Counted from the first letter of the stretch, positions 17,310 to 27,374 are shown. The stretch: DNA of 64,000 nucleotides from JAJFHI01 sp050633705 (GCA_050633705.1 JBOEGZ010000002.1:310001-374000), one strand, 5' to 3'. Numbers and translations: made by a program. Notes: generated by a model from the letters alone, not told the origin.

Positions 17310-18386
17310 TCAAGAGATAATGCCGATCTTTTTCATGAATTTCATGTGACTGGCATAGACTTTTTTCGCAGCCGGAGACCTGTTCGAATAGCTCTCCCAA
17401 ACGGGGCGGGCAGCTTTGCGGAATTTATCGATCTCAGATTGTTCCCAGGTATGAACAAAAACACCCTTGGCCTTCAGGTCTTCAACGAGCAATGTGTTGA
17501 GGATGCGGTCTTCTGTAGCGCGTTCATAAGCTGCTTTTTTCAATGAAATTTCGACGATTTTCTGCAAGTCTGCGGGCAATGCATCCCAACGTGCTTTGTT
17601 TACCGCCAGATGGACAAATGGCATGGCATGAAAGCCTGGATAGGTTGCGTGTTTTGCGACCTTGTGTAATCCAAGGCTATCATTGACACGGATTTCAGAG
17701 GCATCGGCACCGTCGACAATGCCAGTATCAATGGCGGTGAAAATCTCACCGAAATCGAGGACAACCGGTTCTGCTCCAGCGGCTGCAAGCACTTCTCCCT
17801 GAAGGCCAAGTGGAGAGCGAACCCGGAAACCTTTGAGCGATGCAAAATCCGGGATCGGTTGTTTAGAGACGAGACTTTCTGGCAACGTTAACCAAAAACC
17901 GACCAAATGCAGATTGTGTGCGTGGAAAATTTCATCTGCCAGCGCGCGACCACCGCCGTGTTCCAGCCAATACTGCGGCTGCTCAGGGATCATATAGCCG
18001 CCGTTCAGATCAGCGAAAAATTGAAGCGCTGGATCCACCCCAACGCCGTAACCCGGCCACGACATATCCGCATCGAGAATTCCCGATCGGGTCGCATTCA
18101 TGGCTTCAGTCGTTTTGACCAAAGACGAACTTGAAAATGGCTCCAGTGTCAGGCGGCCAGCTGACATCGCTTTGACGTTTTCCAAGAAACGTTTGAATGT
18201 TGCGCCGGCGGGCGTGCCAAAACCTTGATGAGTTTGAATGCGCCAAGAAATTTTTTTCTCGGCCCGGGCGATTGATGGCATTGCCAAAGTCGATACGGTT
18301 GTGGCGCCAGCACCGACGAGTGTGCCGGTCAACACTTTGCGTCGTCCTAGCTTGGCTGTTTTTTTCGCAAGCGAATTATCCGACAT
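17310..18386 (-). CDS. dctP: TRAP transporter substrate-binding protein DctP
   Basis: 358-aa periplasmic solute-binding protein of the DctP family. The N-terminus GRRKVLTGTLVGAGATTVS looks like a twin-arginine signal, cleaved near IARAEKK. The mature part has ITWRIQTHQGFG-like start, the arginine-containing ligand segment KGFRVRSPLG (the Arg normally pairs with a carboxylate of the ligand), and GFHAMPFVHLAVNKARWDALPADLQKIV. It is expressed ahead of dctQ and dctM. The twin-arginine type and the lengthened N-terminal part resemble TRAP proteins for keto- or hydroxy-acids, but the ligand is not known. Confidence 0.9.
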   Translation of the reverse strand: MSDNSLAKKTAKLGRRKVLTGTLVGAGATTVSTLAMPSIARAEKKISWRIQTHQGFGTPAGATFKRFLENVKAMSAGRLTLEPFSSSSLVKTTEAMNATRSGILDADMSWPGYGVGVDPALQFFADLNGGYMIPEQPQYWLEHGGGRALADEIFHAHNLHLVGFWLTLPESLVSKQPIPDFASLKGFRVRSPLGLQGEVLAAAGAEPVVLDFGEIFTAIDTGIVDGADASEIRVNDSLGLHKVAKHATYPGFHAMPFVHLAVNKARWDALPADLQKIVEISLKKAAYERATEDRILNTLLVEDLKAKGVFVHTWEQSEIDKFRKAARPVWESYSNRSPAAKKVYASHMKFMKKIGIIS

Positions 18387-18510
18387 TACGAATTCTCCCT
18401 TGACCTGTCGTTGCAGAGAATATTGGTCACTTGTTATTATTTTGGCGGTTAGAAAATCATAAAAACTCCAAGAGCACCATAGGTGGGTGGGATATGTATG
18501 CAGGTCGAAA

Positions 18511-19299
18511 CTACCGAAGCTTTACCGACACGCTGCCAAGCGCGCCGAGGTCGGCGATTACCTCGTCGCCTGCTCGGATTTGCATTGGCACAGTCGTTGT
18601 CCCTGTGAGTGCGATTTGGCCAGCCATCAAAGCAATACCTTGTTGCGATAATTCATTGGCCAACCAGGTCAATGCCACCCGTGGGTCTCCAAGAACATTT
18701 GCTCCCTTGCCTTCGCTTTCATAGCGACCGACGACGCGTCCTGTGACGTTATGATTGGCCAAATCAACCTGACGCCAGTCGAAAGTTGTTGCCTCACCAA
18801 GCACAAAGTCACGTGCGCATGCATTATCAGCGATCAACTGCGGTGCGCCAGCGGTTACGAAATCTCTAAAACGAGAGTCAGGTAGCTCGATAGCTGGATG
18901 TAAGGTGTCAACGGCCTCGATGACGTCTCCAACTTCATACAACGTCCGACGCGGCGCCAACGTACGGCCCATTCGGAACGCAAATTCCGCTTCTGCCACA
19001 AGCATATGATTATTGCCGAGCCGAACGATTGCTCCGGGTTGGGCGACACGCTCGGCAAGAAGGCGTCCAGCAAGCGGACCGTCCACTCCAATATGCGCTT
19101 GGCCTGCCGCGCTCGTTGCAGCAATTTTCCAACCAAACAGGGGTGAGGAACTTCGCGGTTCCAGGTGCGCTTGAATGGCGTACCCTCCAGCGCGATCGTC
19201 AGGTTTGAGTTGCGGTGGCAATTCACGAATGCGGCGCTCATTCATCCAACAGTCGTAGAGCATGTCTGATGCGGCCATTGTCTTGGCGGATTCTCTCAT
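18511..19299 (-). CDS. 2-keto-4-pentenoate hydratase family protein
   Basis: 262-aa protein of the fumarylacetoacetase-fold hydratase/decarboxylase family. Family segments: PLFGWKIAATSAAGQAHIGVDGPLAGRLL, VAEAEFAFRMGR (metal-binding acidic residues) and VDTLHPAIELPDSRF. Such enzymes hydrate 2-keto-4-pentenoate or decarboxylate related diacids in meta-cleavage pathways. The start has AGGGAG 8 nt before the ATG. Eleven bases separate it from the quinone oxidoreductase upstream, so they share a transcript that may continue into dctPQM. Confidence 0.83.
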   Translation of the reverse strand: MRESAKTMAASDMLYDCWMNERRIRELPPQLKPDDRAGGYAIQAHLEPRSSSPLFGWKIAATSAAGQAHIGVDGPLAGRLLAERVAQPGAIVRLGNNHMLVAEAEFAFRMGRTLAPRRTLYEVGDVIEAVDTLHPAIELPDSRFRDFVTAGAPQLIADNACARDFVLGEATTFDWRQVDLANHNVTGRVVGRYESEGKGANVLGDPRVALTWLANELSQQGIALMAGQIALTGTTTVPMQIRAGDEVIADLGALGSVSVKLR

Positions 19300-19310
19300 T
19301 TCTCGCTCCC

Positions 19311-20285
19311 TTACGGTATCATTACAATGGGGCCTGTGGCTTGTCGTGATTCAAGATGTTGATGTGCTGCAGCGGCATCGGACAGTGCGAACGTCGGGCC
19401 GGGTTTGATATCTAAAATTCCGTCATTTAAGGCTGCAAATAGGTTTGCTGCCATGTCCTGGTATCGATTTCTGTCGGCGAGATAGTGGAATATTATCGGC
19501 CGTGATAGACTGAAGGAACCGCGTGCGAGTTGCGCGACCTCAACCGGTGGCGGATTGCCTGACGATTGTCCGAAATTGACGAGGTGTCCCAGCATCGCAA
19601 GCGATTCAAGCGACCCCGTGAAGGTATCCAACCCAACGGAATCATAAACAATGTCGACGCCATGCCCCAATGTGATCTCACGCACGCGTTCGACGAATTT
19701 TTCTTGTCTGTAAAGGATGACGTGTTTGCACCCTGCAGCGCGTGCGACGGCTGCCTTTTTCTCGCTGCCAACCGTGCCGATCACATGCACACCAATATGG
19801 CTCGCCCATTGGCACAACAAACGCCCGACGCCGCCAGCGGCCGCGTGCACAAGGATCGTATCGCCGGATTTGAGGTGATGGACACGTCGAATCAACATAT
19901 CGACCGTCAGCCCCTTTAAAAGGGAGGCGGCCGCTGTCAGTTCATCAACGCCGTCTGGTAATTTAATCGCAAGCTCAGCAGGCAGTCGGCGTTCTGAAGC
20001 ATAAGCACCATAGCTGCCCGTAACGTATCCAACCCGGTCTCCAACCGAGACACCCGAGACGACATCGCCGACCTCTTCAACGATCCCTGCTGCTTCTACG
20101 CCCGGTATGCCCGGCAGTGCCAGAGTTTTGTAAAGCCCCGATCTGACATAGATGTCGTGGAAGTTGACGCCAACTGCGGTCTGGCGAATTCGAAGTTCTC
20201 CGGGACCTGGCGCACCAACATCAATGTCTTCTGCCACCAAGGTGTCGGGTTCGCCGTGTTGGCGCAAAACAATACCGTTGGCCAT
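19311..20285 (-). CDS. NADPH:quinone oxidoreductase / zinc-free alcohol dehydrogenase family
   Basis: 324-aa medium-chain dehydrogenase/reductase of the quinone oxidoreductase branch. The N-terminal half has GVNFHDIYVRSGLY and PGVEAAGIVEEVGD; the NADPH-binding motif is HAAAGGVGRLLCQWA, near residues 148-162. The catalytic zinc ligands of true alcohol dehydrogenases are absent. It reduces quinones, enones or related carbonyls. First gene of the minus-strand run leading to the hydratase and TRAP transporter, divergent from the epoxide hydrolase. Confidence 0.87.
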   Translation of the reverse strand: MANGIVLRQHGEPDTLVAEDIDVGAPGPGELRIRQTAVGVNFHDIYVRSGLYKTLALPGIPGVEAAGIVEEVGDVVSGVSVGDRVGYVTGSYGAYASERRLPAELAIKLPDGVDELTAAASLLKGLTVDMLIRRVHHLKSGDTILVHAAAGGVGRLLCQWASHIGVHVIGTVGSEKKAAVARAAGCKHVILYRQEKFVERVREITLGHGVDIVYDSVGLDTFTGSLESLAMLGHLVNFGQSSGNPPPVEVAQLARGSFSLSRPIIFHYLADRNRYQDMAANLFAALNDGILDIKPGPTFALSDAAAAHQHLESRQATGPIVMIP

Positions 20286-20671
20286 GATCGTGCTTTCTCC
20301 ACCGTCACGCGGCGGAGCCGCACCTAATTCCCGTTATACAGATATCGCTTCGAGAATGTTTGGTCTACTTCTCCTGTCCGATGAATTACAAATGGCGCAT
20401 TCGGCCAAGTTTGACCAAACATTCGAACGTTTTGTGCAGCCGCACAAATAAATTGAAACGAATTTTGGAATCGGACACGGGGCGGCTATCCGCGAGGCCT
20501 GCGATCTACCTGTTTCATCACTCGTATTTTGCAAAGCACAATAAATCTACAAGACAATTCGTTCGACAAACTAAGAAAGTACAAAATATGTTCTTGTGCA
20601 GTTGCAATACTGTGCACTGGTCACACCATGCGTTGCACCACCCACATCGTTCATAATTGTTAGAACAGACA
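20286..20671. other. divergent intergenic region, QOR / epoxide hydrolase
   Basis: 386 bp between divergent genes, so it must carry both promoters. I see no gene and no clear regulator motif; short open frames in it lack family features. Confidence 0.35.
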
Positions 20672-21865
20672 ATGGCCCCAACACCTCAATCCCCGCCCCC
20701 TCAATCATTGACGCCTCAAGCATTTACGTTGCAAATCCCTGAGTCCCAAATTACCGACATGCAGGAACGCCTCAAGCGAACGCGATTTCCCGACCAAGCG
20801 CCCGGTGGACCATGGGCCTATGGTGCGGACCTAACCTACATGCAAACGCTCGTGGACTATTGGCAGAGCGAGTTTGACTGGCGGGCGCAAGAACAAATTC
20901 TCAATACATTTCCGCAGTTCAAAGTCGATCTTGACGAGATCGGACTGCACTATCTGCATGTGGCGGGCAAGGGTCCAGACCCCAAACCGTTGTTACTCAT
21001 GCATGGATGGCCGGGGTCTGTGTTTGAGTTTACCGAACTCATTCCGCGTTTGACAGATCCCGCCAGCTTCGGAGGCGATGCGACTGATGCATTTACAGTG
21101 GTCGCGCCATCTTTACCCGGTTTCGGATTGTCTTTTAGGCCAAACCAAAAGCGTTTTGGCATAACAAGAATTGCCGACTGCTTTGCTGACCTCATGAGCA
21201 ATGTTTTAGGTTACAAAAAATTTGCAGTCCAAGGTGGCGATTGGGGAGCTTTCGCAAGCTCGGTGCTTGGCCTACGCCATGCCAATAAAATTACTGGAAT
21301 TCATTTGAACTTTTTGCCAATCAAACCCGATGCGCGTGTCGCACCAAACGCAACGCCAGAGGAGCAACTTTATGCAGACGAGATTGCCGTCTGGCTAAAG
21401 GAAGAAATGGGCTATACCCACATCCAGGGTACGCGACCACAAACTCTTGCTTATGGTGTTAGCGATTCACCCGCCGGATTAGCCGGCTGGATTATCGAAA
21501 AGTTTCACGCATGGACCGATCACGACGGAGATTTCGAAACTGCTGTGAGCAGAGATCAGGTGCTCGCAAACATCTGTTTGTACTGGTTTACGGGTGCAAT
21601 AGGTTCATCCTTCTGGCCGTACTACGATCGCCTGCACTCACAATGGCCAATACCTGAAGGTGAGACGGTGGATGTGCCAACAGGGTATGCCGCGTTTCCC
21701 AAGGAGATACGTCGCCCACCGCGATCGATCGCTGAGGACGTTTACACCGATATCAGACAGTGGACGGTGATGAACAAAGGTGGCCACTTCGCCGCCATGG
21801 AACAGCCGCAAGCCTTGGCAACCGATGTGGCAAATTTTTTCCGCCCCCTTCGCGATCGCTTTTAG
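20672..21865 (+). CDS. epoxide hydrolase (alpha/beta fold, EHN domain)
   Basis: 397-aa epoxide hydrolase of the microsomal type. An N-terminal EHN domain (FTLQIPESQITDMQERLKRTRFPDQ) is followed by an alpha/beta hydrolase domain with oxyanion-hole motif HGWPGS, nucleophile Asp190 in GGDWGAF, and catalytic His372 in KGGHFAAMEQP. Tyrosines of the cap appear in LAYGVSDSPAGLAGW and WPYYDRL. It would open an epoxide to a diol. The start is the ATG at 20672; an alternative TTG sits at 20657. The small hydrolase gene downstream is on the same strand but 212 bp away. Confidence 0.86.
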   Translation: MAPTPQSPPPQSLTPQAFTLQIPESQITDMQERLKRTRFPDQAPGGPWAYGADLTYMQTLVDYWQSEFDWRAQEQILNTFPQFKVDLDEIGLHYLHVAGKGPDPKPLLLMHGWPGSVFEFTELIPRLTDPASFGGDATDAFTVVAPSLPGFGLSFRPNQKRFGITRIADCFADLMSNVLGYKKFAVQGGDWGAFASSVLGLRHANKITGIHLNFLPIKPDARVAPNATPEEQLYADEIAVWLKEEMGYTHIQGTRPQTLAYGVSDSPAGLAGWIIEKFHAWTDHDGDFETAVSRDQVLANICLYWFTGAIGSSFWPYYDRLHSQWPIPEGETVDVPTGYAAFPKEIRRPPRSIAEDVYTDIRQWTVMNKGGHFAAMEQPQALATDVANFFRPLRDRF

Positions 21866-22077
21866 TCGAGCTTTGCTTTTAGGCGGTGTCACCACCAGCT
21901 ATCCAAATGCGTGCTGCTGACCGTCGCTCCATAACACTGGGGTGTGAATTCATTCGACAAAGGGCTGATCGAGCAATTTCAATCAATCTAGCTTCGCTGT
22001 TGCCTATTGGCGGCTGTAGCGATGTCGGTATAAAAACAAGAAGCAATGTAGCACGTAAATTCGAGGGTATCGTGATC

Positions 22078-22974
22078 ATGGATGATGCGTTTTTTGACGG
22101 TTTTGTCTTGCAACATGTCGATGTGGGCGCGGGCAAGCTGCGTCTGCGCCATTCGGATGGCATGGGCAAGCCACCGCTGTTGTTGTTACACGGTAATCCA
22201 CAAACCCATGCCATGTGGCACATGACTGCGCCAACATTGGCAGAGAGATTTCATGTCATCTGTCCGGACTTGCGCGGTTATGGAGGTTCATTCAAACCAG
22301 CAGCGTCAGATACTCATGCGCCCTACGCCAAACGTGAGATGGCAGGCGATATGGCGCGTTTGATGACGCACTTCGGTTATGAAGAGTTTGATGTTGCAGG
22401 ACACGACCGCGGCGGACGCGTATCGCACAGATTGGCGTTGGATCACGGCGCGCGCGTCAAACGACTAGCGATCCTAGATATTGTTCCAACGCTTGCTCAC
22501 TTCGAATTAACAGATATGGCATTCGCGATGGGGTACTATCACTGGTTCTGGTTTGCACAACCTCATCCTTTCCCTGAATCCGTGATCAATGCAGCGCCAG
22601 ACATATGGTTCAATGCGCATATTTCTCGCGAACCTAAACCACCAGAATTTTTCAAACCGCGTGCGCTCGCCGATTACATGGAGTGGGTGCGCAAACCTGA
22701 GACGATTGTCGGAATGTGTGAAGACTATCGCGCAGCAGCGACCCTTGACTTAGAGTTAGATCGAAAGAGCCGCGACGCTGGCGACAAAATTACATGCCCA
22801 TTGCTTATCCTTTGGGGTGCCGATGCCAGGATTGAGGAATGGTATGATGCCTTGTCGATATGGAAAGAATTTGCAGTTGGACCCGTAAGTGGTCACACGG
22901 TTCCAGGCGGTCATTACCTGCCAGAAGAAGCACCAGAAGAAGTCATTCAAGCGCTGATGGATTTCTTCGATTAA
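22078..22974 (+). CDS. haloacetate (fluoroacetate) dehalogenase-like alpha/beta hydrolase
   Basis: 298-aa alpha/beta hydrolase carrying the full residue set known for fluoroacetate dehalogenase. Nucleophile Asp110 with carboxylate-binding Arg111 and Arg114 in GHDRGGR; halide-binding His155 and Trp156 in YYHWFW; Tyr217 in CEDYRAAAT; catalytic His279 in PGGHYLPEEAP. Numbering is nearly identical to the Rhodopseudomonas enzyme (D110, R111, R114, H155, W156, Y219). The reaction would be hydrolysis of a 2-haloacid to a 2-hydroxyacid. The ATG at 22078 has GAGGG 10 nt upstream; the frame is open from 21886 but that part lacks similarity. Other hydrolase functions remain possible. Confidence 0.82.
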   Translation: MDDAFFDGFVLQHVDVGAGKLRLRHSDGMGKPPLLLLHGNPQTHAMWHMTAPTLAERFHVICPDLRGYGGSFKPAASDTHAPYAKREMAGDMARLMTHFGYEEFDVAGHDRGGRVSHRLALDHGARVKRLAILDIVPTLAHFELTDMAFAMGYYHWFWFAQPHPFPESVINAAPDIWFNAHISREPKPPEFFKPRALADYMEWVRKPETIVGMCEDYRAAATLDLELDRKSRDAGDKITCPLLILWGADARIEEWYDALSIWKEFAVGPVSGHTVPGGHYLPEEAPEEVIQALMDFFD

Positions 22975-23120
22975 TACGGCTTGTCGCAAAGTCAATACGA
23001 TTGATCAAGGAGACATGCTTTTTAGCACGGTCACAAACCTTGCTCGTGTCGCGTGTTCAGTGCCCAACTGCGTGCCTACGTTTCTCGTTCAATTCCGGGC
23101 TTAGGCCTGGAGTTATCAAT

Positions 23121-23855
23121 TCAGCGCCCACCGGCTACATCTAACAGTGTGCCTGTCACATATGACGACTCGTCATTGAGAAGCCAAAAAATAGCCTCAG
23201 CCACTTCCTTAGGTTTTCCGGCCCTGCCCAACGGAGTGCCGGAGCCAAGTTCCTTGGCACGATCAGGGTGCCCACCCTGGGCATGCATCTCGGTATCAAT
23301 AAGACCAGGCCGCACGGCATTCACACGAATCTGACGCGGTCCCAGTTCCTTTCCCAATCCAATCGTAAGTGAATCTACAGCACCCTTAGAAGCGGCATAG
23401 TCGATGAATTCATTGGGCGAGCCAAGGCGCGCTGCCGCCGATGAAACGTTGACGATGACTCCGCCAGGCGTCATGCGCTTGGCTGCCTCACGTGCGCAAA
23501 GAAATGCGCCCAAAATATTGACGTCGAATATCCGCCTCATACGTTCAACCGAAAACTCGGTGAGAGGCATTGCGGGGCCGAGAATTCCAGCGTTGTTGAC
23601 CAATCCATCGAGGGCGCCAAAAGTCTCCTGCAAGCGACCGAACATGGCCAAAACGTCAGCCTCGTTGGAGACATCTCCGCGCAAACTGACGGCCCGGCCG
23701 CCTGCCGCTTCGACACTCGCAATGGTCTCATCAGCTGCCGCTGCATCACCGGCAAAGTTAATTCCGACCGACCACCCCTGCTTGCCAGCGAGGATGGCGA
23801 CTTCCCTTCCAATGCCCCGACTGGCACCGGTAATCAAAATTGTCTTTTCGGTCAT
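23121..23855 (-). CDS. SDR family oxidoreductase
   Basis: 244-aa short-chain dehydrogenase/reductase. The cofactor motif TGASRGIG is near residue 8, NNAG at about 88, the catalytic Ser/Tyr/Lys group appears as VNVSSAAARLGSPNEFIDYAASKGA, and VRPGLIDTEMH follows. It interconverts a hydroxyl and a carbonyl with NAD(P)H. The ATG at 23855 (MTEKTILITG) is preferred over 23903. It is the last gene of the minus-strand run that starts with the GntR regulator, 94 bp after the ThDP enzyme. Confidence 0.86.
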   Translation of the reverse strand: MTEKTILITGASRGIGREVAILAGKQGWSVGINFAGDAAAADETIASVEAAGGRAVSLRGDVSNEADVLAMFGRLQETFGALDGLVNNAGILGPAMPLTEFSVERMRRIFDVNILGAFLCAREAAKRMTPGGVIVNVSSAAARLGSPNEFIDYAASKGAVDSLTIGLGKELGPRQIRVNAVRPGLIDTEMHAQGGHPDRAKELGSGTPLGRAGKPKEVAEAIFWLLNDESSYVTGTLLDVAGGR

Positions 23856-23949
23856 CAATTCATTCCAATTCAGTCTTTCGTGAAACGGCTTAGTTCGTAA
23901 CATGGAAAGATCGCGTTCGTCTCACTCTTCGTTTGCCACGCGCTGATAT

Positions 23950-25686
23950 CTATTCAAGCTCACCACGTCGTCGACGTTCAGCATCATCCCACGCCGTCAA
24001 TGGCTGGTAGTCAGGAACAAAACCAAGACCTTTGAACGCGTCGGAGGAAACAGCATCTTGAGACGTCACGACATCAATAACAGCAGGCGCGTTTGCCAAG
24101 GCGCGCTTCAAAGCTCCAGCCAACTCGGACGCATCTTCCACACGCTCACCATGAGCACCGAGTGCGTGAGCCATTTTCGCATAATCTGAATGGCGAAGCG
24201 TTGTGCCAACCACCCGTCCTCCATAGTTTAACTCTTGATCGATACGCTCGATATTCCACGCTGCGTTGTTGGAGACGATAAAGACGGCCTTTGCCCCATG
24301 ACGAACCGCCGTATCGACCTCCATAGCGTTGATACCATACGCGCCATCACCATTTATGGAGATTACTTGTCGTCCTGGAAATGCCAGTGCAGCCGAAATA
24401 GCAAATGGCACCCCGACACCGAGACACCCAAAAGCACCGGCATCCATGTAGGTTTTTGCTTCAAGTCCAACCCGGGCGAAACTCAATAGATCGCCACCGT
24501 CTGCCACGGCAATATAATCGGGATCGGCAACGTCACGGATCGCATCGAAAATCGCCATCGGATGTATCCGTCCGTCAGCGCCAACGGTTGGACCACTTTC
24601 ACCCCTGCTTTTTGCTATGCGTTCGCGATGCTTTGATCGCAAACCGTCCAGCCAAACCGCATCCCGCTCGCCTGCATCGCCTCCAAGCGCGTTCGTTAAG
24701 CGTTCGAGTGTTAGGCCAACATCAGCAAGGATTTCCGGCGTACCACGTCGGTTGTCGATCAACTCACCTGAAGAATCTGAAATTCTTATTAAACGTGCGT
24801 CTGGAAATACCGCAGGGGAGCCAAAGGCAAGTTGATAGTCAAGCTTGCGCCCCAGCGTGATCACCAGATCCGCCTGGCCCATCGCTGCAGCACGCACAGC
24901 ACCAACAACAGACGGATGATCTCTTGGAACAAGGCCTCGGCTCTCCTGCGTGTCCAGATAAAGAGCATCGGTCGCGTCGAGGAACCGGACGAGTGATTGT
25001 CCGTTTCCGTTTGCGCCGCGTCCGCTGATAACCAACGGTCGGCGCGCAGCCCGGATGACTTCGACAGCTTCGGTAATCCGCTCGGACGACGGCGTAAGGC
25101 AGCGCCGTGGTTTTGGTGCTAACCAATCCGATGGTGTAAGGCTTTCTGGCACATGCGTCCGCAAAACATCGGTTGGAATCTCAAGATAAACGGGACCGGG
25201 CTCTCCGGCATCGCCCATTGCACGCGCGATTGCTTCATCAAGCTCGCGCAAGACCTGTTCTGGAACCCGGGCTGTTCGCGAAAAGCGGCTGATAGGCCGC
25301 AATATATCTACATGCGCAATGTCTTGTAGAGGTCCCATATTGGCCTGGGGTCGAGACGTGCAGCCACCAATTAGAAGCACTGGCGCACGTGCGAGTGCAG
25401 CGTTTGCCATTGCAGTCACCGTGTTGGTGACGCCTGGACCAGCCGTTGCCATTGCCACACCGATGCCGCCTGTTAGCTCCGCATAGGCATGTGCCATATG
25501 CACTGCCGCGCACTCATGGCGCACGTCAATGATACGTAACCCCTGGCGTGCAACATGATCCCAGATTGGTTGGATGTGACCGCCTTGCAAACCAAAGATC
25601 CGGTCCACGCCGCGCATCTTTAGGGCTTTGGCAATCCACGCCGCAACGCTCAACTCATCCGTATTCAGGTCCTGTACATCCACCAC
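23950..25686 (-). CDS. thiamine-pyrophosphate-binding decarboxylase/lyase (acetolactate synthase-like)
   Basis: 578-aa ThDP enzyme. The catalytic Glu58 lies in VRHECAAVHMAHAYA, with TAGPGVTNTVTAMANA after it. A central domain is followed by the diphosphate-binding motif GDGAYGINAMEVDTAVRHG...VSNNAAWN. The sequence is closest in style to acetolactate synthase-like and 2-hydroxyacyl-CoA lyase/oxalyl-CoA decarboxylase proteins. No small regulatory subunit gene is nearby, which argues against branched-chain amino acid synthesis. The acyl-CoA ligase 30 bp upstream suggests the substrate is an acyl-CoA, for example a 2-hydroxyacyl-CoA. Confidence 0.82.
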   Translation of the reverse strand: MVDVQDLNTDELSVAAWIAKALKMRGVDRIFGLQGGHIQPIWDHVARQGLRIIDVRHECAAVHMAHAYAELTGGIGVAMATAGPGVTNTVTAMANAALARAPVLLIGGCTSRPQANMGPLQDIAHVDILRPISRFSRTARVPEQVLRELDEAIARAMGDAGEPGPVYLEIPTDVLRTHVPESLTPSDWLAPKPRRCLTPSSERITEAVEVIRAARRPLVISGRGANGNGQSLVRFLDATDALYLDTQESRGLVPRDHPSVVGAVRAAAMGQADLVITLGRKLDYQLAFGSPAVFPDARLIRISDSSGELIDNRRGTPEILADVGLTLERLTNALGGDAGERDAVWLDGLRSKHRERIAKSRGESGPTVGADGRIHPMAIFDAIRDVADPDYIAVADGGDLLSFARVGLEAKTYMDAGAFGCLGVGVPFAISAALAFPGRQVISINGDGAYGINAMEVDTAVRHGAKAVFIVSNNAAWNIERIDQELNYGGRVVGTTLRHSDYAKMAHALGAHGERVEDASELAGALKRALANAPAVIDVVTSQDAVSSDAFKGLGFVPDYQPLTAWDDAERRRRGELE

Positions 25687-25716
25687 AACAATCTCCTTTC
25701 GTCTGCATCTGCTACG

Positions 25717-27285
25717 TTAAGACTTGTCAGACGCTGTTTGTTCGGCGAGCAAATCGCGGAGCGCGCCATGTTGAATTTTTCCTGTCGCAGTTCTCGGTAT
25801 CTCGCCTGGGGCCAGGAAGGTGATCTCGCGCGGTCGCTTAAATCCGGCAATACGACCCCGGCACCAATCCATAACGTCTTGCCCACTCAGATCGACGCCA
25901 CTTCTCAATACGACGGCCGCAGTAACGCGTTCGCCCCATCGGTCATCGGGCATTCCAACGACAGCACAATCCTGAACGCCTGGATGCCGAGCGACGACCG
26001 CTTCGACCTCAGTGGGGTAGATGTTTTCTCCCCCTGAAATGATCATGTTCTTCTTTCGGTCGATCAAATGAATGAATCCATTTTCATCGCGCAATGCAAC
26101 GTCCCCGACGGTCAGATAGTTGCCACGAAACGCCTCTTTCGTTTTTTCCGGAAGATTCCAGTAACCGTCGAAGGCATAGGGCGCACAACTATAAAGTTCC
26201 CCAGGCTCACCATCGGCTACGTCATTTCCGTCATCGTCAAGAAATCGAATGGGAAGCGAACCTACAACCTCGCGGCCCACAGTTCCGAGGCGGTCGAATT
26301 GTTCGTCTGGATGGAGCATCGTCACCCAGCCAGCTTCGGTTGAGCCGTAGAGTTCGAACAAGCCAGAGTTCGGAAACATTTCCATGATATTTTGCTTTGT
26401 CTCGACGCGCGCTGGTGCCGACGAGATCATAAGCTTCCTAACCTGCCCGAAATCTCCCGCAGTTCGACGGGCGTCTAACATCATCTCGTATTGCGAAGGC
26501 ACAAGCGACGTGAAGGTCGCGCTGGTGTCAGAAAAGGTGCGAAGACAAAGTTCGGGATCGAAGCTTGGGCGTGAAAAGATATTAGTAGGAGCTCCACAGT
26601 AAAGGAATGACGCGAAGAAATATAGCGAGTTTGCATGACACATCGGCATCACGAGCAGCGCTTCATCCCGCCAGTCAATGCCAAGCTCAATCTCAGTCAT
26701 CATGGCCAACAAGCTGATACCACCGTGGCCTCGGATTGCACCTTTTGGTTTTCCGGTCGTCCCCGACGTATACATCAAGCACCACGGGTCTGAGATAGAG
26801 ACGACTGCATCAGGCTCAGAGGCTTTTGCTTCCTTGATCATTCCTTCATAGGGGCGCCAACCGTTCGGTGGCTGATCGGCTCCCAAATGGATGAAGCGGC
26901 TGTCGGGAATATTCAAGTCGTCCCGAATCTCGTCAATTGCGTTTTGAAGCCCTTCCTCCGCAATAACAGCACAAACGGAGCAATCTTCTAAGATGAATTT
27001 TATCTCTGAAGCGACAAGGCGGAAATTGATCGGCACGGCAACAATGCCAGCTTTCGCAGCTGCCACATAAATCTCAAGCCATTCAATTCTGTTCCAGGCA
27101 AGCACACCAAAGCGGTCACCCTTAACCAGCCCGAGGCCGAGAAGTGCATTGGCGAGACGACAAGTTCGCTCGTTCCATAGTTTAAAACTCATCGCACGGC
27201 TAAGGTCTCGGGCACCGATCCGATCGGGCTGCAATTGTGCCTGTGCGGTAAGAATCTGACCAAGATTCATGATCGGCGTCATCAT
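25717..27285 (-). CDS. AMP-dependent acyl-CoA synthetase/ligase
   Basis: 522-aa adenylate-forming enzyme that activates a carboxylic acid as acyl-AMP and then acyl-CoA. The P-loop-like motif is YTSGTTGKPKGA, followed by FELYGSTEAGWV, YLTVGDVALRDENGFIHLIDRKKNMIISGGENIYP and the C-terminal catalytic Lys in PRTATGKIQHGALR. The start at 27285 (MMTPIMNLG) is chosen because the residues before it have no family match. It precedes the ThDP enzyme by 30 bp, consistent with a two-step activation and cleavage route. Confidence 0.87.
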   Translation of the reverse strand: MMTPIMNLGQILTAQAQLQPDRIGARDLSRAMSFKLWNERTCRLANALLGLGLVKGDRFGVLAWNRIEWLEIYVAAAKAGIVAVPINFRLVASEIKFILEDCSVCAVIAEEGLQNAIDEIRDDLNIPDSRFIHLGADQPPNGWRPYEGMIKEAKASEPDAVVSISDPWCLMYTSGTTGKPKGAIRGHGGISLLAMMTEIELGIDWRDEALLVMPMCHANSLYFFASFLYCGAPTNIFSRPSFDPELCLRTFSDTSATFTSLVPSQYEMMLDARRTAGDFGQVRKLMISSAPARVETKQNIMEMFPNSGLFELYGSTEAGWVTMLHPDEQFDRLGTVGREVVGSLPIRFLDDDGNDVADGEPGELYSCAPYAFDGYWNLPEKTKEAFRGNYLTVGDVALRDENGFIHLIDRKKNMIISGGENIYPTEVEAVVARHPGVQDCAVVGMPDDRWGERVTAAVVLRSGVDLSGQDVMDWCRGRIAGFKRPREITFLAPGEIPRTATGKIQHGALRDLLAEQTASDKS

Positions 27286-27374
27286 GCGACCTCCACTTTG
27301 CCAAATGCGAAAATTATTGGCGCGAACCGCTGCGATGCTGATCAACGCCCTGGCATCAAGCTGTTCTGCAGCAA

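Noticed and set aside
21886..22077. N-terminal extension of the dehalogenase-like hydrolase
   Set aside because: No similarity to the family, and active-site numbering fits the start at 22078.
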